Shown: one piece after another, positions 23,302 through 35,600 of the stretch
How positions within the stretch are numbered: position 1 is the first letter of the stretch
Layout: each line of letters opens with the position of its first letter
Assembly (NCBI RefSeq): GCF_047511655.1
Contig: NC_133401.1
Location: 48,007,570 to 48,071,569, forward strand
DNA length: 64,000 nt
Direction of reading: 5' to 3'
Source: Castor canadensis
Taxonomy: Eukaryota > Chordata > Mammalia > Rodentia > Castoridae
Program-made: the position numbers and the translations under genes
The notes under the pieces: generated by a model
What the model was told of the DNA's origin: nothing
Database searches by the model: none
The model's input: the letters and a program-made list of their open reading frames with translations, nothing else

Positions 23302-23385
23302 CAGGGATGCGGCTCAATGGTACAGCATTTATTTAGCATATGTAAGGCCCTAGGTTCATCCTAGCACTAATGGGAGGAGAAAGTG
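23302..23385 (+). mobile_element. ID-type SINE
   Basis: GGTCAGGGATGCGGCTCAAT ... CCTAGGTTCATCCTAGCAC. Confidence 0.75.
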
Positions 23386-23389
23386 TCAA

Positions 23390-23512
23390 CTAGCCAGGCT
23401 GGTGAGCAGTCCTGTAACTTGTAACACCACTCAAGAGACTGAGGCAGGAGGATTGTAAGCTTAAGGCCAGCATGAGTTACATCCAGAGAGCTTGTCCCAA
23501 AAAAAAACAAAA
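23390..23512 (+). mobile_element. B1-like monomer
   Basis: CACTCAAGAGACTGAGGCAG, GAGGATTGTAAGCTTAAGGC and an A-run. Confidence 0.7.
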
Positions 23513-24059
23513 TAACAACTACAAAACAGTTAACTATTGGCTCTGTGTGTTAATGCTCCCTTACTCTCAGAAAATAAAGTCTAAGAGCCATCATTCCCAA
23601 AAGCGTTGGCTCATATTGGGCTTCATAATCAGGGCCTGTAGAGGTCTTCAAAGGGTTCATGGATCTTTTGAAATGGTGTGAAAATATGTTATGTGTTGTC
23701 TCTCTGACGTCCTTTTGTGTCCAAGACTTTCAAGATGGTCCAAAAAGGTTATGTGCCATTGCTAAGTAGGAAAATTAGTGCTGCCCACCCCCATGAAGCA
23801 TACTTAAAAGCCCTTTGTTCATCCACTAGTTTGTCTAAGTATATGATTGATGAGCCCATACCACACCAAAAGATAGGGGTCGGACCTGGGTCTTACTTAA
23901 AAATCTGTGACTTAAAACAAATGCTCCTTACAACTGCCATGTTTAAAGAAAATCAAATGGCTTATTTGACTTGGTAGTCACAGAAAAGACCTAGTGTCTG
24001 GTCCATCAGTACAAAGTTGTCCTAGAGGGAGGCTGAGGGGTTCTCTATTCACTTCATAA

Positions 24060-24290
24060 ATACTGAGCACCCATTGTATGTCTAAGGGTTCAGGACACAA
24101 AAGTAAATGAAACTATGTCTCTATCCTTGTGGGACTTTCATCCTATTTATAGGATTTAAATCATAAAGGAGTGAAAAACAGAAAGTACACTTCTCAGACA
24201 ATTCAGTGGAATTGGCTAGATAGTGCCTGGAGATTTCACCTGTAGATAGGATGCTTGGGGAACTCCTTTCTGGACAGATGGTTTCCAAGC
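24060..24290 (+). repeat. Ancient mammalian repeat-like segment
   Basis: TACTGAGCACCCATTGTATG, then GGACACAAAAGTAAATGAAA; the same order appears near 62,180 and 51,650. Family not named with confidence. Confidence 0.35.
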
Positions 24291-24299
24291 TGAATCTTT

Positions 24300-24540
24300 C
24301 CTTTTTTGAAATAGGATCTCTTTATGTAGACTAGCCTGGCCTCAAACTCATGATTCTCCTGCCTTAGCCTCCTGAATGCTAGGATTACAGACATAGAACC
24401 ACCATGCCTGGCTAATTTGTTGAGATGGGATCTAACCTTTTGCCTGGGCTAGCCTCAGCTAAGGTTCTCCAGTCTCTGCCTCCTGAGTAGCTATAATTAC
24501 ATGCTTGAGTCACATCATTGGTGCATTTTAACCATACTCA
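24300..24540 (-). mobile_element. Two adjacent 7SL-like arms without tRNA part
   Basis: CTAGCCTGGCCTCAAACTCA and CTGGGCTAGCCTCAGCTAAG mark the two arms. Confidence 0.65.
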
Positions 24541-24599
24541 GTAGGTCTACATATAGAGAGGAATTTTGACTCAAGATGAATCACTACAAGAACCTCTCC

Positions 24600-24735
24600 C
24601 ATATCTAATTTAGGTGTGATCTAGATAGAGTTTTTGGACTTTGAGTTGATACTGAAATAGGATGAGACTGTGGGGACCAAAGGATGAATGAATTTTTGTT
24701 TTGAATATGGGATGGACATGGCCCACTGGGGACAT
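24600..24735 (+). mobile_element. MaLR-like fragment
   Basis: GGACTTTGAGTTGATACTGA, AATAGGATGAGACTGTGGGG and the GGACATGGC block follow MaLR order. Confidence 0.35.
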
Positions 24736-24845
24736 AAAGGAGAGCCTCCCTTCTGCCCCGCAAAGACAGCAGCAACATCTAATCCCTATAACCTATGATT
24801 AACTTCTGTGGCAAGATGGAGGTGATGAAGGGTACAACCTTGAGG

Positions 24846-24925
24846 GGCTGGCGGAGTGGCTCAAGCAGTAAGAGCACCTGGCTAGCAAGTGTGAGGCCCT
24901 GAGTTCAAACCCCCCTACAAAAGAA
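24846..24925 (+). mobile_element. tRNA/ID-like SINE monomer
   Basis: GGGGCTGGCGGAGTGGCTCA ... GTTCAAACCCCCCTAC: the right arm of the dimeric SINE standing alone. Confidence 0.85.
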
Positions 24926-24929
24926 AAGG

Positions 24930-26010
24930 ATTACAACCCTGAAATGGAATAGCAAAGGGAAGTCAAGAGCAATGAGAGTGACAAGATAGACTATACCTGC
25001 CCCTGGCATTGAGGAGATAGAGGAAGGGGGCAGAAGGAAGAGACTGGGAAAACCCAAAACCTACAGATCCCACCCAGAACCTACAGGAAGGATCAAAGCC
25101 CTGTAAAACTTTTGTTTTGCACTATAAAATTGTCAGACTTAACTATAGAGCTATAGCTAACAAATCTGCTTTGCTTTAAGCTGCCAACTTTGTGGCAATA
25201 TGTGTATTATAGTTGTAGTCCCAAGCCAACAATATCTGTTCACTAGGCTTGTTTTTCAGAACTAAGTTTGTGAGGTGGTCCAAACAACTTATAACAACTT
25301 ACTTGTAGTAAGCACTTAATAACTGTCAATAAGTGTTGAAAGGAAGCTAAGATGTAAATAATTCTGAGATGATATAAACATAATCAGTGACCTATCTAGA
25401 ATGACAGTTATTCCCAAGAAAATGACCTAAGCCAGGTCACATGTGGGCTCTCCAGGTAACGTCAACAAGGGAAACAGGTTAGTAGGGACAGCAGCAGAAT
25501 GGAGGGTTGGCCCCTTTAAGGGCAAACTCTAGCCTTACTAACTGTCCAGTGAGGTTTGCATTACTGGATACTTTGAATTTTCAAGAAGCTACAAGTCTTC
25601 ACCTTCTGCAAAATCTTCAGTTTGTAAATGCTAACAGTCAATTTACATTTAAACATATACAGACACCAGTTACACAACTTTCAGGCAAAACGGCTCTTGG
25701 GTTGTTATCTCTGGCCAATTAGGGAAAACACATGAAGCCCCAAAAGGTAAGTTGCTTTTGAACCTCACTCTCAGGTCATCAGAGGTGTCTTCTGGACTGG
25801 AGTGTGGCTAAGGGTAGAGTGTTTGCCTACCACGCAAGAGGCCCTGGCTCTCTAGTGCCACAAGCAAAAATGAACAAGAAACAAAAAACCCAAAGTACTA
25901 AAAGCATCTTTCTCATTGCTTTTGGTAATCTATCGAAATCTAAGACACTGGCTTATATGAAGATTTTACCATATTAATCAGAAAGACAGCTATCAATTGT
26001 GTTCAAATCC
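24930..26010. other. No recognised gene
   Basis: Contains one ID-type SINE at 25797-25870 (GGAGTGTGGCTAAGGGTAGA); otherwise nothing clear. Confidence 0.45.
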
Positions 26011-26013
26011 AGT

Positions 26014-26658
26014 TTTATTAAAATTATTTGGTTATTTTGGTAACAGTAAAAAAGTCTTTGACTACGACCATGGGGCATATCACACATGAGTTTATGTTTT
26101 GGTTGGAAGGTTTGGGTACATGTATATTTCTAGAGCCTCTGCCCTTCAATTCATTGCCAAATGACAAATTGCCTTAAGTTTTTCTATTTGTCATAGCAAA
26201 GAAATGTACAAAATAAGGTTGAAAAAATAAAATCCACAGATTCAAAAAATTCTCTTCAAATATTAAGAACATACAAAGCATATTAAAGAACTGTACGTTT
26301 AGTCCCCCAAGTATCAAAACAGGCATTTGATGTCTGTGTTGCTCATTTTTACTTATTGCTAGTTATGTTTCATTGAAATTCCATCATAGTTTCAATGGAA
26401 TCAGAGGACAGAAGAACCTGGGGAGCACTTGATTTGGACTTTAAAAATCACAGGACGTTTTTCCTTAGTGGGATTTTTTTGCATAGCTCAGGGCACTGTT
26501 TGCTTCTTATCGCCTTATCATTAGCGATACTGCCTTGCAGTAGATCTAAGTATTGGCTTATTTAAGTGTATTAATTAATGGAGAGAAAATGGCAGAAGGC
26601 CTTCCTGTCCAACGCAAACAACGGTCAGCCAACCTGAAAGCCACAGGGTTCGTGCTCT
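26014..26658 (-). other. CDO1: Probable CDO1 3'UTR with candidate poly(A) signal
   Basis: Minus-strand sequence after the CDO1 stop is free of recognisable repeats for about 640 bases and reaches an AATAAA at 26014-26019. This is the most natural 3' end. The exact cleavage site is not visible from sequence alone. Confidence 0.45.
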
Positions 26659-26688
26659 TTAGTTGTTCTCCAGTGAACCTGAAGTTGG
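26659..26688 (-). CDS. CDO1: CDO1 exon 5, last nine codons and stop
   Basis: Only 30 coding bases: PTSGSLENN then TAA, after acceptor CTTACAG. It is too short for an ORF scan but is identified by the conserved TSGSLENN tail and an exact frame join to exon 4. Confidence 0.93.
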   Translation of the reverse strand, partial: PTSGSLENN

Positions 26689-29600
26689 CTGTAAGAAAAA
26701 AAAGAAAAGAATCTTGACACAAGCATTGTGGCTTCTAAGTAGTTTTGTTTTTCTAGCTGTGTATGAAAATTTGACCATGGCCATGGAGCCTTGTTGTTTT
26801 GTTCCTGTGATACGCATATCTCTTCGAGTTCAATGTGGGAAACAGCAACACAGCTTTGTTTGAGAAAATGAAGTTTTCACAACTTGTGAAAATTCTGCCC
26901 TGTATTTTCCTAAGATTCATGGATTACTTACTTTCATGCACTATTTCTAGACATTCCACTTTTAAACAAAGACCATTCCTCTCCACTCCTGACCACTTTA
27001 TTTCACCAGAGGCAGAAGACTGCCGTAACATATTAGGGTTGGCTGCCTTGATTTTAGGTAGAAATGCTTGTTCTTCAAGAAGGAACATATTAGTACAGTC
27101 TATTCTCATTTATTTGTGATCTAAATAAATATCGGATCTGAAGGAACAAGCAAATTTGGCAACAAAGCAGACACATTTCTTTACTTACATCAACATAATA
27201 GAGCCCCAACTTTACAAACTTCATAACTTTGCAATTTATTAATGTTGTCCCAGAAAATCAGAACCAGGACAGTAAGTCATAGCAGCAGGAATTATATCAA
27301 TTAACAAGAGTTTTCACCTTACTTCCCAAATAAATGGAGAAAACACTTTCTTTAGGAAGAGCACATAGCTTGAAATTTCTCAATAAGCAATTCTATACAT
27401 CGAACTTAATTTTTTTATACTGTCTCCAAAGCTTAAGAAATAATTCATATATACCAGGACTTCCTCCTGAGTTAAGGTTCATTTCATCCCTCAAGTCAAG
27501 AACATTTAAGCCTTAAGATATTCAAGTAATATTTAGAACAACAAAAGCAATACATAGGATGGAACATTGCCAACTCAGAAGTCATTTAAATCCCAGAGAG
27601 AGAAATTATACTTACAAATGGAGTCCTGATTCCAAACTTGCTGTGGAATGTCATGGTGACTTTGTTTTTGTGTCCTGTTCTTTGATCAAAGGCGTGGCAC
27701 GTATCAAAAGGTGGACTATACAGGTGAAGGCTCACAGCGGGCTCTGTGTGGCTGATGTTTTCCACTCGATGTAGGCCAATAGAATCTGAACAATGCCAAA
27801 TGGAAGAAAGATGAAGGAGTTTTGAAGATTCCTGAAGGGCAAGAAAATTTTATGGCAGGGTGCCAGTGCTTCAGGCCTGTAATCCTAGCTACTCAGGAGG
27901 CAGCGATCAGGAGATTGCAGTTCAAATCTAGCCCCGGGCAAATAGTTTGCAAGGCCCTATCTTGAAAATACCCAATACAAAAAGGGCTGAAGACATGGTT
28001 CAAGGGGTAGAGCACCTGCTTAGCAAGTGTGAGGCCCTGAGTTCAAACCCCAGTATCACACAAAAAAATACTTTTTTATGTTCTTGAATTAATACTGATA
28101 TGGAATTAGTAAAAATTAGTTGGAATTTAAACTGCTAGTGAAAGATGGTGACATGTGTGTACTAACCTCTGCTCCTTCATGACACTCCCTCCCATTGCAG
28201 TAAAACAATAAAAAGTCATCAACAGTGAAAACAGGAAAAGAGGAAACACTAATAAAAACTTGAAAGCTCAAAAGATGAATGGCTTTGCAAAGGAGAGAAA
28301 GCTGAATACTAAGCCACTCCTAGGGACAGCCAAGAAATATCCTGATTTAGCTTGGAAATCAGAAGTACCAGGTACTTCTAGTACCTGGTACTAGAAATAG
28401 GTGATCATAGCTTAGTAGAAACCAGCTGGCTGGAAGCTTAGTTAGGAAGCAGAATCTCAAATCCTGTCCACCATGCTCCCACCTTTTTCCCTCAGCAGAA
28501 GAGTAAGATCTATTCTCTGCAAAGATTACACTAAGTGAACTCAGGTCTGGTGGACACCAGGTAAAAACAGATGAATTAAGTAAAAACATCCATACTGAAA
28601 TGTAAGATTCCCTTTTTCCTTTACCACTTAGCTGCCACACAGATTTTTTTCCTCTAGGCAGGAGAGGGGAAGCAGCTTCTCCAAGGAATTTTATCAGCTT
28701 AAAAAAAAAGCCCTGAAGATATTGTCATTGGAATTCCTCTCCAAACTATCACAGAGTTGACAAGCCCAATCCTGTGTTCAGAGCTAGTAAGCAATGTTTG
28801 GCCCTGGTTTTTATACAATAGTTCATTGCCAAGGTCACCAGACATTTGAGCTAGGCTCTAGGACAAGACACAAAGGCAGAACAACTACTTGAACAGAGGC
28901 TACTCAGAAGACTTTAAAATGTCTATCATTAGTGTCACCAGAGAAATAAAATGCCATACAAGGGACCAGAAAGTCAAGTGTTTAGAAATAACATCCTGAA
29001 TAGAAGGGTTAGTAAGAAAAGGAGAGACTCAAAGGACAAAGGCAGAAAAATGGGAAAGAAAAAAAACTTAAGAGTGATAGTTCAGAAATACAACAAGGAA
29101 ATAAAACCTAGGAATATTGCCTTGGATTGAAGGACACAAATGTCCAGACTGAAAGAACCCAGGAATCCAGCACAAGGAATCGTCATCTAGGGGAATATGT
29201 AATCATGAAATCTCAGAGCACAGGGGACAGAGTGAGGAACCAAAAGAAAAGACTCCAAACATTTGTAGAAAGATTTAAAAAATAGATTTCAAAGAAAGAT
29301 TTGAGTCTGAATGCCAAGACAAGAACCCTGGAAATTAAAAGACACAGTTCTGAAGGACAATGGTTGCCAGGTCACACCCCATATCCAACTAAACTACCAG
29401 TCAAGTCATAAGAGTTGACTACACAATACAGATTTTTAGGTAGGTAGGTCTCAAAAATTTACCATCCATGACGACCACACTCGGCTTCCATGACTCCTTT
29501 CTCATAGAGCTTTTGGAAGATACACTCACCAAAATTAGGGTTTAAACCAAGAACAAAGAAAAGAACTCAGTAAACAGGGATCACAAACAGGAGAGAGCCA

Positions 29601-32600
29601 AGGGAAGGCTGGGATAGTATGAGGGGAATCTCAGGTTGACAGCCCTTGTATACAGAATCAACCAATCTGTACAGAAGAAGTCAAAAGGCCTAGAGAGAAA
29701 TATCTTCAAGAAGATTAGAAACCAAAACCAAAACCAATATGATCTAGCACCAAGAGTGCACACCATAAAGAACAAAGCCTAGAAGCAGAAGACGTGGGTT
29801 CTAATCCTAGCTTGAGTGACTGCCTTGGCTGCCTTTAACAAGTCTCAACTTTGAGCATCTTCAGTATTCCTTATTTCTAAAACTGGCACCCAATTCTCAG
29901 ATCTGCAAACATTTCGATTCTATAGCTTACTGCTTTTACAGTACACTTGCTCGAGCACAATTTTCAATATTCTTCAGATCTGAAGAATAATTTTTTATTT
30001 CTCCACTTGGAGGTAAATAAACCATCCAATTCATGATGGGCAGTCCCGCAAAGATCCTGCAATAACAAGTCACTGATGTTTCAGAGAAACCTAAGGTTGT
30101 CTATGAACATAACACCCTGAATGTGCCTGATCTCATCTGATCTTGGAAGCTAAGCAGGTTAGGCCTGGTTAGTACTTGGATGGGAGACAACTGAGGTTCA
30201 TGCATCTATTTGCTGTTAATAATCCCAGCATCATCCTCTTTATATTTTGATCTCTGCCTCCTTTTCCCTTATGTTCGTGCTGTGCTCTTTGTCTTGGGCT
30301 TTTTTTGGTGATATTGATGTTGGCCCTATGGACCTTTTGCCAACTGCAGCAGGTAACTTGGTCTTCTTGCCCCAATTCTCCCCTCCTCTCCACCCTGTGC
30401 TGTATACAGCTACCAAACTGATAAAGACACTCTCAGTTACATCTCTGCTGACTAAAGAAAACTCATACTTTCAGCTGGTCTTACTGCCTCCTGTCCACCA
30501 TCCCCACCCCCTATCCTGAAATATCCATTTTTTGTGAGGACTGTACTCTGATTCACACCCTTCCCTACACTTGAACACTGCCCCTCTCTGCCCTTTATCT
30601 TTCATCTGTAAAATCAGAGGTTGAAAACTTGTGGCTTTTAAGTTTTGGGGGCAATAAGTCTACAGAAATATTTGGTTTATCCCACCCAGTATTTTACATT
30701 GGCAAAAAGTCACATAAAAACCAGCATTTCCAACTTCAATGGAAAAAGAAATCAGGGTCATATTGTCTCATGTGAGCTGAGTACCACTGCTGGGCTTAGT
30801 GTGGCCTGCCTCCTCCATTCATCGGGTCGGCCACAGCTTCATCCCCAGCCTGCATCACTCCTCACCTTCCCTGCTCGGCTTGTGTCGAGAAGATCCTTGA
30901 AAAAGCTTACCTATTTTTCACAATTCAATCTCCTTTCTTAAAGTCCGACACCAACTGAAAGTAATTATTCTGAAAGCTTTGGTACGGGCAGCAAAGTTGT
31001 TCTTGTAAATCTGGTATGTGTTTTGTATAGTAACCCTTAAATATTTGAGAAAATGCATTTTGAGTTTCCTACTAAACAGGAAACGAATGACTTTATGTTA
31101 TATGACTGGAGGGAAAAAATATTCCCATACAATCTGACCATTATAAGTCACTTGCATTCCTAAAGTAACCATCTAACAGATTTAGGCCAAGAAATCCAGC
31201 CAATGCTAGACCTTAAAGTATATTAAGGAAGAAATAGATTTGCCAGAAAAATTCTGTAATACTTTATTTAATGTAAGTAGGTTAGCATCTTGATTAAAAC
31301 CATGTGTTTGGATCAAACTATTTATTGGGTTTGATTGTGACCTTGGACAAGTTATTTAATCTTCCTATGTGTTGGCACCTTATCTGTAAATGAAAATAGA
31401 ATGTATTTATCTCATATGTTTTGGAAAGTTTCTATTCCTTTTAGGAATATAGAAGTTAAGTCACTGCCTCTCCTGGGAAGCATTTGGATGTCCCACAAAA
31501 CCTTCAGGGGAAAGCAGGAATTCTTTATAAGATATCTATAAATCACTGCCCAGTAACATACTTTGTGAAATTTCCCTTGAGAAAAGTCTTTTAGGTATGC
31601 TGTATGCATTTTAGAAAAAAAAATAGGGAGTAGCTAGTGTTCTTAATCACTTCCAGAATATTCTCTTACATTTTTCTAACCGTATGATTATATTACTTCC
31701 AGCTGCATCCAACTCTTTGTTGAAAGACTCTATTTAATGTAAATTCATATTCCATTCTCACTATTCTAAGTTTTGGCAAATAAATAACTTTTTAATGGAC
31801 GATAATCTGTATGCATATAAAATGATTCCAGCCCAAATGCAAAGACTTAAAAAACAAAACCCATTGTGTTTAGGTCATACCCCAAGTATTTTTCCTCATG
31901 ACTCCAGGCAGTTTCCACTGCTCATGTGCAAGCCACTAGGGTTTCAAATAACAGTTCAGACCTTCCCACTTTCCCTGGGCAAGGGGGCGTGTTACCATTG
32001 ATGTAGGCACACTGGTTTTCCCTCAGAGTTCTTTCAGACTTCTTGATCATCTCATTGGATTTCTTGTCAGGCCAGGCAAATAAGGACTCTTTTAGGTTTC
32101 CTTGTAGCATCTTCAGGAAGCAGTGGGAGTCCGTGTGGTCATGAATGCTGCTATACATAAACAAAGTGACAATTGAACTCAGCAGGTGTCCCAGTACCCA
32201 GTCTGCTAGAGCTGATACCTATACACTGTCAAGAGGACATCTTCCAGGCCCAAATCCACGTTGACTGGACTTTAAAAATACCATCAATTTACAATTCAAC
32301 AATGTTCAGGGCATTGTACTAAAATAATATATGATCCATATTAAGCTCTATAAGGGACATAATTTTGATGTATACCCCCTACTAAGGTGTATACAAAGGT
32401 ACACACCTGTAATCCAGTCACTCCAGAGGCAGAGGCAGGAAAAATAAGAACTTGAGGCCACCAGTCTAGGCTATATAGTGAAACTCTGCCTCAAAAAAGA
32501 AAAAAAAAAAAAAAAAAAAGAAAGAAAGAAAGAAGGACAAAAGAGCAGTAAATTTTGCAACATTGTTATAATACTAATTTGATATTAAAAACAAACTCAG

Positions 32601-35600
32601 CAAGCTGTTATCCTACCCAAAATACATCTTAATAACTCACTAAAGCTGAGCCAGAATTTGATTATTAAAGTACATTACAAGTGGTAGAATGCTTACGTGG
32701 CATGGGAGACCCTGGGTTCCATCCCCAGCACCAGGAAAAAAAAAAGGCGCATTAAAGAAATTTTTAAAAGAGTAAGTATGATCGTCTAACTGCACCACAG
32801 CGAGATCTCTGCACATTTTACCCAATGCAATTATTATTTTCCCTAGGCTTTTTCTCCTTCCTAGGGGGCTGGGGGGCATGAGTATGTGCTTGTATGCTAT
32901 CCTAAAGTTATACAGTACAGTACACCCAGTGTCAACATTTTCTAGGTGTGGAGTAGCCTAGCTGTGACTACTTTCTAGTGTTGGTGGGAGAAAGCAAATT
33001 GCCTCTGAAGGAAGAAAGGATTATTCATATCATTTTTTTTTTTTTTTGGTGGCACTGGGATTTGAATTTAGGGCCTCATGCTTGTTAGGCAGATGCTCTT
33101 ACTGCTTGAGCCACTCTACCAACCCCCCCCCCCGCCCCCCCCCCGTCCCCTTTTTTGTGATGGGTTTTTGGGATAGGGTCTTGTGAACTATCTGCTCAGG
33201 ACTGCTTGAACCTCTATCCTGATCTCTGCCTCCTGAGTAGCTAGGATTATAGGCATGAGGCTTGTGCATGTAATCTTAAGAGTAAATAGTATTTATGTAA
33301 ATGAATACCAAATGCTGTAGGATTGATTAAGATATATGAACTTGTATGTGATTTTAGAATTTATTTCCTATGATAAATTCTATTAACCTATGTATGTGTG
33401 AGAAGAACTTGTTTCCTAAGTCCAGAGCCTCATCCTACCCCAGATAATCTGCTTTCAAAAAGTATTGCAGAGGTGGGAGCCAGTGGCTCCTATAATCCTA
33501 GTTACTCAGGAGGCAGAGATCAGGAGGATCTGGGTTTGAGGCCAGCCCTGGGGCAAATAGTTAACGAGATCCTATTTAGAAAATACCCCAAAATATCCCT
33601 TTTTTGAAGAGGCTGGTGGAGTTGCCCAAGTGGTAGAATGCCCTGCCTAGCAAACCTAAGGCCCTGAGTTCAAACCCCTGAACCACCAAATATATATATG
33701 GATTATGCTTCTATTTTTTTGTTTGTTTTTTAATTTTATTTTTGTGATACTGGGGTTTGAACTTCGGGCTTTGTGCTTTCTAGGCAGGCGCTCTACTAAT
33801 TGAGACACTCCCCCACTGTTCCATTTTTTTTTTTAAACCATTCTCTAAAATGGAGAAAGATCTGTTTAAAAAGATAACAATATTCAGTTGGTCACAATAC
33901 TGACAAATACACAACTAAAGAACAGAATCAACTTTAAAGAATCAGTACTACTTAAGTTGCCTTCTAGGTAGAGAAGCTGCACAATTAATTTGAAGTAGAA
34001 AGAACTTTTCTGAATTTGTGACATGTTTTTCAAGCCAGATTCTGCAGCTTTGCTCTTTGGTCCCACAACTGTTTACACACGTCAAATACCACAAAGGTCA
34101 GGTTTAAGCCCAATTAAATAAAAACTTTAACCCATAAAAGACAGAGAGGTTAAATGAAGGTGATTTCTTGCTCCCTTTGATTTACTATTTATTTTCAGGA
34201 TTGGTTCTGACATATATGGTATATGTCTGAACTCCATACTAAATTCTCATGGGACGTTTTGTTGGGAATTAGGGGACAAGATGAATACATAATTCTAAAT
34301 TGTGATTTCTAGTCTTTGCAAAATCAGTACCTGGCCTGACATGGTATTTTGCATATTCTGGGCCAGGTGCACTAAGAAATACCTTGAACAGGGCTGAGGT
34401 TGGTTCAGTAGTAGAGCACTTGCCTAGCATGCATAAGGCCCTGGGTTCAATTCCTAGCACCACAAGGGAAAAGAAAAAATGGAAAGAAATATCTTGAATT
34501 GTTACATTACCTGCCATGTCCTTCACCCCAACACAGAATCATCAGGTTAAATTTCCCATTCCCTTGATCCACAAGATTGCGGGTATACCTAAAAAAAAAA
34601 AAAGAAAAGAAAAGAAAGAAAGAAAAAGAAGAAGAATGTATTCATAAGTTTGAATTAGATTGCTGAAACAAGTACTGGGAAAAATAAGTGTCACAAAGTG
34701 CCATTTATTTATGAATGCTAACATTTATACCTTTAGGCAGCTTTTTTTTTTTTTTTTTGAGGCACTGGGATTTGAACTCAGGGTTTCATGATTGCTAGGC
34801 AGACTCTCTTTATGGCTTCAGCCTCTCAAGCCAGCCCTTTTTGTGATGAGATTTTTTGAGATAGGATCTCAAAACTATTTGCCCAGGCTGGCTTCAAACA
34901 ATGATCCTCCTGATTTCTGTCTTCTGAGTAGCTGGGATTACAAAACGTAAGCCACCAGCCAGGCTCTTTAGGCAGTGTTGTATGTGGCTTCCTGATTAGA
35001 ATCCAGCACAAATGAAAAGTATTTTTCATAGGTGATGTTTTAATCTTTCTGTATTTAGTATCTTTGTTTTGTTTGCTGATCCATGAAGGATGATAAATTC
35101 TGTATTTTGAATCACCACATTTACTGAGGTAGTGGCTCAGTTTTAATTAATTAACTGAGGTTCAGCTTTAATTAATAAGATAAAAGGAAAACCCGAACAA
35201 ATCCATGTGTCTTCATGTTTACCAGTCTCAAACAGATAAAAAGTAACTTTCTCACTGAAGGAATTTGCAAAGTACATCACTGCTCTAGGGAAGAATGTCT
35301 ATGGTTTTGGGCTCTTTTTCCTTACAGTAGCTAAAGTAGGACATGAGAAACAAGGTTTCACTAAATAGCAGTTCTAGAATGCTCTTTGTTTTACTTCTAA
35401 GCTCAGACACAAACCACATTGAAAAGCACCAAGAATGAGGAGTTTTCCACAAATAAGCTGGGGGCTGACCAAGTACCAGAACGATGAGGACATCAGGTTA
35501 GAATGCTAAACCCCTTACAATGAGAAGAAATCAATAATTGGCAAAAAGTAAACAAATAAATAAACCCAACATCCCAAGCAGAACAACTATCCTAAGTTGT

